From Blautia wexlerae DSM 19850 (GTDB lineage: Bacteria > Bacillota > Clostridia > Lachnospirales > Lachnospiraceae): DNA of 64,000 bases. This document shows, piece by piece, positions 58,006 to 64,000 of this stretch. Position numbers and translations under genes: made by a program. Positions within the stretch are counted from its first letter, which is position 1, and each line of letters starts with the position of its first letter. The notes under the pieces are model-generated. The model was not told the origin of the DNA and did no database searches. It worked only from the letters and a program-made list of their open reading frames with translations. The stretch covers positions 3,296,501 through 3,360,500 of the forward strand of contig NZ_CP102267.1 in the NCBI RefSeq assembly GCF_025148125.1, read 5' to 3'.

Positions 58006-58243
58006 TTGTGTGGATAGTGAATATTTATACTTTATTTCCTGTTTTTTTATACATTTTTTACATATTCCCTGATTATTTTCGTTTATATTTTAACGATTTA
58101 ATCTTTATTACTGACATTTTTTTGTACTGCCTTATCTATTTTTTAAGATTGTACTGATTTTGAAACACATGACCCAATAACTGCTCCGCAGTTTATCACT
58201 TTTGAGCAATTAAAGCAGGGATCTTTCTTATATGCAATACGAA
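58006..58243. other. AT-rich intergenic region
   Basis: Very T-rich. It lies between the antiporter promoter and the clpB/DUF4250 terminator. I see no gene. Confidence 0.5.
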
Positions 58244-58284
58244 AAATGCTCCCCAACAGCAATTCCCGCTGTCAGAGAGCATTT
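58244..58284 (-). terminator. Terminator of the clpB operon
   Basis: AAATGCTC (58244-58251) pairs with GAGCATTT (58277-58284); an inner ACAGC...GCTGT stem stacks on it. On the minus strand a TTTTT run follows. Confidence 0.75.
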
Positions 58285-58294
58285 CGCATATTTC

Positions 58295-58468
58295 TTATAT
58301 GAACTGATTGGTTGCTTCATCATACTCATAGTCGATGGAATGCATCTTCGCCACCAGTTCGTCTTTCTTCAATCCTCTGCATGTGCAGAGTGCTTCCAGG
58401 GAATCATAGTAATCCCTGAGCTGAGTATTTACATAACTCAGCAGAATCATTGGATCTTTGGGTATCAT
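58295..58468 (-). CDS. DUF4250-family small protein
   Basis: 57 residues, MIPKDPMILLSYVNTQLRDYY...KKDELVAKMHSIDYEYDEATNQFI. The MIPKDPMILLSYVN start and the IDYxYDxxxNQF end are typical of DUF4250, a small conserved family of Firmicutes of unknown function. The ATG at 58468 directly follows the clpB stop (58471-58469), so it is the last gene of the heat-shock transcript and probably translationally coupled. It is shorter than common ORF cut-offs and easily missed. Confidence 0.85.
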   Translation of the reverse strand: MIPKDPMILLSYVNTQLRDYYDSLEALCTCRGLKKDELVAKMHSIDYEYDEATNQFI

Positions 58469-61060
58469 TTAGTTTCCGTCCTTTACCGTAACAATGAATT
58501 CCCCATTCTGAACATCCAGCACCAGAGTATCACCTGCGTGAACATCTCCGGACAAAATCTTTCTCGCCGCAAGAGTCTCTACATATTTCTGCAGATAGCG
58601 CTTCAACGGACGTGCACCATATACCGGGTCATAGCCATTCTCGATAACCTGATCCTTGGCTGCATCTGTCAGTTCCAGGGAAAGCTCCTGGTCTGCAAGA
58701 CGTTTGTCAAGCTCGCCGACCATCAAGTCTACTATCTTACCAATATTGGATTTTGTCAAGGGCTTGAACATAATTATTTCATCCAGACGGTTCAGGAATT
58801 CCGGACGGAAATGGCCTCTCAGGTCATCCATAACCTGACTCTGAGCCTCAGGTTTGATCTCACCATTCTCATCAATACCATCCAGCAGATACGGAGAACC
58901 AATGTTGGAAGTCATGATAAGAATTGTATTCTTAAAGTCAACCGTACGTCCCTGAGAATCTGTGATACGGCCATCATCCAGTACCTGTAACAGTACGTTA
59001 AACACATCCGGATGTGCCTTCTCAATCTCATCGAAAAGTACAACACTGTATGGTTTACGGCGGACTGCCTCAGTAAGCTGGCCACCCTCCTCATATCCTA
59101 CATATCCGGGAGGCGCTCCGATCAGTTTGGATACAGAATACTTCTCCATGTATTCACTCATATCAATTCTGACCATATTCTGTTCATCATCAAACAGATT
59201 CTCTGCCAGAGTTTTGGCAAGCTCTGTCTTACCTACACCTGTAGGACCAAGGAACAGGAAGGAACCGATTGGTTTAGTCGGATCCTTGATGCCGGCTTTA
59301 GAACGAAGGATTGCATCTGTAACCCTCTTCACACCTTCATCCTGACCTACAACTCTCTTGTGAAGCTGATCTTCCAAAGTGAGGAGTTTGGCTCTCTCGC
59401 CTTCTGTCAGTCTTGTTACAGGAATACCGGTCCATCTGGAAATGATCCTTGCGATCTCATCATCAGTGACTGCCTCATGAACCAGACTTCTGTCACTTTC
59501 TTTGACACTCTTTTCTTCGATTTCCAGCTGCTGCTGTAATTTCGGAAGTTCGCCGTACTGTAACTGTGCAGCCTTCTCCAGATCATAATTCTGTTTTGCT
59601 TTCTGGATCTGCTTATTCACATCCTCGATCTGCTCACGAAGCTTCTGTAATTTTTCTACAGAATGCTTCTCATTATCCCACTGTGCTTTCTGTGTATTAA
59701 AGGTATCACGAAGCTCTGCCAGCTCCTTCTGAAGTGTTTCCAGACGTTCCTTACTCAGATTATCTGTCTCTTTCTTCAGTGCAGATTCCTCGATCTCCAG
59801 CTGCATGATCTTACGGCGCTGTTCATCCAGCTCTGAAGGCATGGAATCCAGCTCTGTCTTGATCAGGGCACAGGCCTCATCCACCAGGTCAATGGCCTTA
59901 TCAGGAAGAAAACGGTCTGTGATATATCTATGTGAAAGTGTAGCTGCTGCAACCAGCGCACTGTCTGTGATCTTAACACCATGGAAGACCTCATATCTCT
60001 CCTTCAGACCACGAAGGATGGAAATGGTATCCTCCACTGTAGGTTCATCTACCATAACAGGCTGGAAACGACGTTCCAGAGCGGCATCTTTCTCAATATA
60101 CTGACGATACTCATCCAGAGTTGTTGCACCGATACAGTGAAGCTCACCTCTGGCAAGCATAGGCTTCAGCATATTGCTTGCATCCATGGCTCCGTCAGTC
60201 TTACCTGCACCAACGATCAGATGTAACTCATCAATGAAAAGAATGATGTTTCCTTCACTCTTCTTTACTTCTTCAAGGACTGCTTTCAGACGTTCCTCAA
60301 ACTCACCTCTGTATTTGGCACCTGCCACCAGAGCACCCATGTCCAGGGCAAAAATCTTCTTATCCTTCAGACCTTCCGGCACATCCTCTGCCACGATTCG
60401 CTGTGCAAGACCCTCGATTGCTGCAGTCTTACCTACACCAGGCTCACCGATGAGCACCGGATTGTTCTTGGTCTTACGTGAAAGGATTCTGATGATATTA
60501 CGGATTTCCTCATCACGTCCGATCACAGGATCTAGCTTCTGGTTACGTGCCTTTTCGACTAAATCCTCGCCATATTTATTCAAAGTATCATAAGTAGCTT
60601 CTGGATTGTCACTGACTACACGCTGATGGCCTCGTACTGTAGAAAGTGCCTGCAGGAAACGCTCCTTAGTAATGCCAAATTCCTGAAACAGTTTCTTCAT
60701 GCTCGGACTTGGATATCTCAACAAGGCAAGGAATAAATGCTCTACAGAGACATATTCATCTCCCATTGCCTTGGCTTCATCCTCTGCACTGACCAGAGCC
60801 TTGTTCAGATACTGTCCGAAACGAAGCTCACCGCCGGATACCTTAACCCTGGCATCCAGTGCCTGATTCAGAGAATTTCTGAAATAATCCTTATCTATCT
60901 CCATTTTCTCAATCAGTTTAAGAATCAGGCTGTCTTCCTGTTCCAGCAGAGCATATAAAAGATGCTCCTCTTCAATCTCCTGGTTGCCAAACTGATAAGC
61001 AACCTTCTCCAGATCCTGGACAGCCTGTACGGATTTCTGTGTAAATTTACTGATATTCAT
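58469..61060 (-). CDS. clpB: ATP-dependent disaggregase ClpB
   Basis: 863 residues. An N-terminal Clp_N repeat domain (about 1-145) is followed by NBD1 with [16 protein letters not shown] (about 205) and [12 protein letters not shown], the coiled-coil M-domain (about 410-525) typical of ClpB, and NBD2 with [17 protein letters not shown] (about 605) and [11 protein letters not shown], ending with the [16 protein letters not shown] small domain. It threads aggregated proteins together with DnaK. A CIRCE operator over the promoter indicates HrcA control. The ATG at 61060 has GAGGAGGG upstream. The leader carries a UCUCC-UUCG-GGAGA hairpin. Confidence 0.97.
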   Translation of the reverse strand: MNISKFTQKSVQAVQDLEKVAYQFGNQEIEEEHLLYALLEQEDSLILKLIEKMEIDKDYFRNSLNQALDARVKVSGGELRFGQYLNKALVSAEDEAKAMGDEYVSVEHLFLALLRYPSPSMKKLFQEFGITKERFLQALSTVRGHQRVVSDNPEATYDTLNKYGEDLVEKARNQKLDPVIGRDEEIRNIIRILSRKTKNNPVLIGEPGVGKTAAIEGLAQRIVAEDVPEGLKDKKIFALDMGALVAGAKYRGEFEERLKAVLEEVKKSEGNIILFIDELHLIVGAGKTDGAMDASNMLKPMLARGELHCIGATTLDEYRQYIEKDAALERRFQPVMVDEPTVEDTISILRGLKERYEVFHGVKITDSALVAAATLSHRYITDRFLPDKAIDLVDEACALIKTELDSMPSELDEQRRKIMQLEIEESALKKETDNLSKERLETLQKELAELRDTFNTQKAQWDNEKHSVEKLQKLREQIEDVNKQIQKAKQNYDLEKAAQLQYGELPKLQQQLEIEEKSVKESDRSLVHEAVTDDEIARIISRWTGIPVTRLTEGERAKLLTLEDQLHKRVVGQDEGVKRVTDAILRSKAGIKDPTKPIGSFLFLGPTGVGKTELAKTLAENLFDDEQNMVRIDMSEYMEKYSVSKLIGAPPGYVGYEEGGQLTEAVRRKPYSVVLFDEIEKAHPDVFNVLLQVLDDGRITDSQGRTVDFKNTILIMTSNIGSPYLLDGIDENGEIKPEAQSQVMDDLRGHFRPEFLNRLDEIIMFKPLTKSNIGKIVDLMVGELDKRLADQELSLELTDAAKDQVIENGYDPVYGARPLKRYLQKYVETLAARKILSGDVHAGDTLVLDVQNGEFIVTVKDGN

Positions 61061-61133
61061 AGGCTAACCCTCCTCTTATATGAGAAATATCTCTCCCGAA
61101 GGAGAAATATGTTGTTTCCTTTGTTCTGCATGT

Positions 61134-61162
61134 AATATAACACACGTTGTTAGCACTGTCAA
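61134..61162 (-). promoter_or_regulatory. Sigma-A promoter of clpB
   Basis: TTGACA (61162-61157), a 17-base spacer and TATATT (61139-61134); the -35 lies inside the CIRCE element. Confidence 0.88.
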
Positions 61163-61176
61163 GAGGTGAGTGCTAA
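61150..61176. promoter_or_regulatory. CIRCE operator (HrcA site) of clpB
   Basis: TTAGCACTG, a nine-base spacer, GAGTGCTAA. It matches CIRCE (TTAGCACTC-N9-GAGTGCTAA) with one change and overlaps the -35, so HrcA would block polymerase until heat shock. Confidence 0.92.
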
Positions 61177-61296
61177 TTTTTTGAGATTTTTTTTGCAAAC
61201 CTTGATTTTACGAGGTTTGCAACACTTTTTCTTCCTTATAATCATCACTTTTTCTTGGTTTGACACCATTTTGACACCAATTTTTTATTTTTGGTG

Positions 61297-61401
61297 TCAG
61301 CTAATTGCTACGCTTTCCAGCCTTGTGATTTCACTCTCAATTCTGGACATCTCACTTACATGGTTATATACGTCCATTGTTACATCTATGTGGTTATGTC
61401 T
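61297..61401 (-). pseudogene. C-terminal tail of a phage-type tyrosine integrase
   Basis: The frame reads RHNHIDVTMDVYNHVSEMSR...LESVAIS and stops at 61299-61297. (I/T)xVTMDVYNHV with its Tyr is the last catalytic box of Tn916/phage-like integrases. Upstream a stop and the group II intron 3' end cut it off, so only about 34 residues remain. It is the probable 3' exon into which the intron inserted. Confidence 0.75.
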
Positions 61402-61404
61402 CTA

Positions 61405-61472
61405 GTAGATATGGGGATTACTCCCCATACCCCTACGCAAAACCGTACGTGCGCTATTAACGCATACGGCTT
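61405..61472 (-). ncRNA. Group II intron domains V and VI
   Basis: On the minus strand AGCCGTATGCG, a short loop and GCGCACGTACGGTTTT (61471-61438) is a domain V hairpin with the AGC triad. It is followed by a GTAG/ATGGGG...CCCCAT/CTAC stem (61436-61405) that fits domain VI. Domain V is the catalytic heart of the ribozyme. Confidence 0.85.
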
Positions 61473-61492
61473 TTCACTTTATATTTCATACT

Positions 61493-62171
61493 TTATCTAT
61501 AAAACAAACTTACCTTAATACTTGGTTCTAACAATGGGAATGTTCGAAGCAGTCCATTAAAAAAGGTATCCGACGTATAACTTCTTTTCTGGCTTCTCCG
61601 ATTCAGCCATTTATACAATAACCATTTTGTCTGTACTAGGAAATTCTTCACTTCCCTTGTATTGTCGGTCACTCCATAATACTGATAATGTCCCCGCAAT
61701 TTTGCATTCACTGTTTTAAATATCAGTTCCAATGGCATTGCTCGATGTGCCTTTATCCATTCTTTCATTGCTTTTATCTTACTGCGAAATTTCTTCTTGC
61801 TGGTCTTTACCCTACAACGGAAAAACTCTCTCTTTCCGTCCATTCCGCAATAAAATGTGAAACCAAGAAAGTCAAGGGTATCTGGTTTTCTCTCTCCTCT
61901 TGCTTTTCTGTTGTGCCTGGCAAACCTCCCGAATTCCAATATCTTCGTCTTTTCTCCTGCCAGTTCCAATCCGTATTTTGCAAAGCGTTCTTCCAGCCTC
62001 TGCTTAAATATTTTTGCTTCATACTGGTTCTGAAAACAACAGACAAAATCATCACAGTATCGGATAAGATAACACTCTCCTTTACACTGTCTCTTCACGA
62101 TTACATCAAACCAGTTATCCAATACATAATGCAGATATATATTTGCAAGTATCGGGCTTGCTCCATTTCCT
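61493..62171 (-). pseudogene. ltrA: Group II intron reverse transcriptase/maturase, C-terminal fragment
   Basis: About 225 residues. GNGASPILANIYLHYVLDNW (RT block 4) is followed by YLIRYCDDFVCCFQ, the YxDD active site, by LEFGRFARHNRKARGERKPDTLDFLGFTFYCG and by the maturase domain X (FKTVNAKLRGHYQYYGVTDN...WLNRRSQKRSYT). No start codon with ribosome site exists, and the first half (RT blocks 0-3) has been lost. The complete enzyme would help the intron splice and copy into DNA. Confidence 0.88.
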
Positions 62172-62252
62172 TATGACGAGATAAACGTTATGACGAGATA
62201 ACGCTGATTATCTGCGTAAATACGGAATTTCTTTAAATTTATCTCGGCATAA
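62172..62252. repeat. 14-bp repeats at the left end of a tandem-recombinase element
   Basis: TTATGACGAGATAA occurs twice in direct order (62172-62185 and 62189-62202, three bases apart). A one-mismatch inverted copy TTATCTCGGCATAA lies at 62239-62252. Such arrays are typical binding sites of tyrosine recombinases at element ends. Confidence 0.75.
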
Positions 62253-62316
62253 TACAAGCAAAAATGCTACACTTTGTTATTCTGTAATCATAAAAAAAGA
62301 AAGGAGTCAGAAACTC

Positions 62317-63552
62317 ATGAATCTTGAAATGATTACAGAAGGACTAAAACAACTGTTGCAGGAAAACAACTATTCTTCTGCAACCATCCGCTTTTATGAA
62401 GGTGAATGGAATAAGATCCAGTGCTTTCTTACGGAAGAGTACGGAAATACCGAATACGATATGGAACGGGGACTTAAATATCTCGAAAAACAATACGGCT
62501 TCATTACGAAATATAATAATGGAACGCTTTCCCAACAGAGAGTCCAATTGCTCCGTGTTGTGCATATGCTGGAAGATTACCGTTTGCATCAGGTGCTTAC
62601 CAGAAGATACTATGCCTCAAAAAATCCTATTACGTTGAATGCGTACTATTTAAATTTATATACGGATTATTTAGATTTTCTGAATTCTACGGAACTGTCA
62701 GCAAGTACAATCGGACATTATAAAGGGATTTCCAGGGCTTTTATGGACTATCTTCAGCAGAGGAAGATTGGAACTATAGAAAATATCACTATGGATGTTT
62801 GCAATTCTTATCTGAAAACGCTGGCAGGGTATAGTTTTAAGACCATAGAACAGAATGTTTGCGGGATCAGACATTTTCTGCGTTTTATTTATTCTATCGG
62901 AATACTCTCCACTGATTATGCTGAAAAGATCCATATGCCTGCTGTTTCCAAAAGTGCCAAAATACCTTCTGCATGGAAACTTGATGAACTGAAAGCAATG
63001 CTTTCGGTCATTGATCGGAACAGCCCTATCGGAAAACGTGACTATGCAATGATCCTTCTTGCATGTGTTCTTGGTCTTCGGATTGGAGATATCAAAAACC
63101 TGCGTTTCCAAAACTTTAACTGGGAAGATAAAAAGCTGTCTCTCATACAGCATAAAACACATAAACTATTAACTCTGCCAATACCTGATGCGGTAGGCTG
63201 GGCGGTGATCGATTATATCAAAAATGGGCGACCTCAGTACTACGAATCGGATCAGGTGTTCCTGAAACATATGCCGCCATTTGATCCTATCGGCAATGAA
63301 AACCATATGCAGCAACAGCTTGTAAGATACATGAGGAAAGCAGGTATCGACCAGCGTACAAAAAAGCACTCCGGCTTTCATTCCTTAAGACATTCTGCCG
63401 GCTCCATGCTACTGGAAATGGAGACACCGCTTCCGGTCATTACAGATATCCTTGGGCACTCTGATTCTGATGTAACGGCTGTTTATCTGAAGACAGATCT
63501 GCAGAAACTGGCCGAATGTGTGCTTTCACCGGAGGAATTCTGCCATGGATAA
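62317..63552 (+). CDS. Tyrosine recombinase, first of a tandem set (RIT/Tn554-like)
   Basis: 411 residues. An N-terminal SAM-like core-binding region (about 120-215) and the catalytic domain with VLGLRIGDIKNL (Arg about 254), HSLRHSAGSML (His-x-x-Arg about 352-355), LGHSDSDVTAVYLKTD (His and Tyr about 377-386). It catalyses site-specific strand exchange through the Tyr. The stop overlaps the ATG of a second recombinase by eight bases, the arrangement of recombinase-in-trio elements and Tn554. The start has AAAGGAG nine bases upstream. Confidence 0.88.
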   Translation: MNLEMITEGLKQLLQENNYSSATIRFYEGEWNKIQCFLTEEYGNTEYDMERGLKYLEKQYGFITKYNNGTLSQQRVQLLRVVHMLEDYRLHQVLTRRYYASKNPITLNAYYLNLYTDYLDFLNSTELSASTIGHYKGISRAFMDYLQQRKIGTIENITMDVCNSYLKTLAGYSFKTIEQNVCGIRHFLRFIYSIGILSTDYAEKIHMPAVSKSAKIPSAWKLDELKAMLSVIDRNSPIGKRDYAMILLACVLGLRIGDIKNLRFQNFNWEDKKLSLIQHKTHKLLTLPIPDAVGWAVIDYIKNGRPQYYESDQVFLKHMPPFDPIGNENHMQQQLVRYMRKAGIDQRTKKHSGFHSLRHSAGSMLLEMETPLPVITDILGHSDSDVTAVYLKTDLQKLAECVLSPEEFCHG

Positions 63553-64000
63553 AGAAATCTATAACAGCATTTTTCAAGAGGAGATCCATGATCTTATAGC
63601 ATTAAAACGTGCACTTGGATTCTCTTATGAATCAGAAGCAGGCTCCTTGCGACGCATTGACACCTTTTTATGTGAAAACAATCTTTCCGAAAAGCGTATC
63701 TCTAAAGAGCTTTGTGACCTATGGTGCAGAAAAAGGACTTATGAAACTGTCACAAATCAGGCGAGCCGTATCAGTGTCATGCGGGTTTTCTGCAAATATC
63801 TCAACGATATCGGGATTCCTGCATATATTCCGCCGAAAAGGATCACCCGGAAAAGGAGCAGATACGATGCACATATTTACACAGATGAAGAACTTCAAAG
63901 TTTTTTTGATGCAGTTGACAAAAGTCAGTCGGTGCCGGATTCCTGCCCGTATCGTGCTGATGTGATGCCGGTCTTTTTCCGTATCCTGTACACCAGTGGA
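63545..64000 (+). CDS. Second tyrosine recombinase of the tandem set (truncated by window end)
   Basis: 152 residues seen. It begins MDKEIYNSIFQEEIHDLIALKRALGFSYESEAGSLRRIDTFL, then a core-binding helix region (RISKELCDLWCRKRTYETVTNQASRISVMRVFCKYLNDIG) and YTDEELQSFFDAVD; it stops at ILYTSG, just before the first catalytic Arg box. ATG 63545 overlaps the end of the first recombinase, so they are translationally coupled. A third recombinase is expected downstream if this is a RIT element; the window ends too early to see. Confidence 0.85.
   Translation, partial: MDKEIYNSIFQEEIHDLIALKRALGFSYESEAGSLRRIDTFLCENNLSEKRISKELCDLWCRKRTYETVTNQASRISVMRVFCKYLNDIGIPAYIPPKRITRKRSRYDAHIYTDEELQSFFDAVDKSQSVPDSCPYRADVMPVFFRILYTSG

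Larger units (their letters stand above)
61405..62171 (-). mobile_element. Group II intron, 3' fragment
   Basis: Contains the end of the intron-encoded reverse transcriptase and domains V-VI. Domains I-III and the RT N-terminus are missing; the fragment stops at 62171, exactly where the 14-bp repeats of the recombinase element begin. It cannot splice alone. Confidence 0.8.

Noticed and set aside
1..64000. CRISPR arrays, rRNA or tRNA genes
   Set aside because: I saw no regularly spaced direct repeats of CRISPR length and no tRNA or rRNA signature sequence.

Overview
The window looks like a chromosomal segment of a gut Lachnospiraceae (Clostridia), probably Blautia or a close relative. This is inferred from moderate GC, AGGAGG ribosome sites, a Val T-box, an alpha/beta spore protein, AddAB, HelD, DUF4250, a CIRCE-controlled clpB and a PadR/DUF1700/DUF4097/PspC stress operon. 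I made the species guess from gene style and order, not from a database search.

Layout. 1-6.6 kb: the start of valS behind a complete T-box leader, an amidohydrolase, and an ABC exporter pair with a very long coiled coil. 6.6-26 kb is the accessory part. It holds a leaderless propeller-like protein, two surface proteins, an IS1634-like element with two passenger genes, a UviB/BhlA holin divergent from a TcdR/UviA-type sigma factor, a decayed lanthipeptide locus (frameshifted LanM, sensor kinase split by an IS427-type insertion), a LytTR regulator, a leaderless NlpC/P60 endolysin and a lipoprotein. 26-61 kb is mostly core: oxidoreductase, SASP, PspC operon, rsmF, addBA, nadE, hslO, helD, a MarR-controlled ABC pair, LysR with a sodium symporter, a cytidylate-kinase-like protein, a NhaD-type antiporter and clpB. 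61-64 kb is a mobile-element graveyard: an integrase tail, a group II intron 3' end with a truncated reverse transcriptase, and the start of a tandem tyrosine-recombinase element that continues past the window.

The most interesting signal is a probable small regulon. A sigma factor resembling TcdR/UviA/BotR (13512-14036) sits beside a holin, and the same promoter form (TTTACA, 16-base spacer, CTCTTT or ATCTTTATA) lies upstream of the holin, the endolysin and the propeller protein. Neither the endolysin nor the propeller protein has a signal peptide. In clostridia this set (special sigma, holin, leaderless cargo) drives holin-dependent release of toxins or bacteriocins, so the locus may be an undescribed release system with a propeller-like cargo.

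Other noteworthy structure: a 198-bp hairpin-rich MITE-like element with 13-bp perfect terminal repeats and an 8-bp target duplication (47481-47678); a 215-bp foldback sequence before rsmF; an orphan IS end at 29951; repeated REP-like elements; and 14-bp repeats at the edge of the recombinase element.
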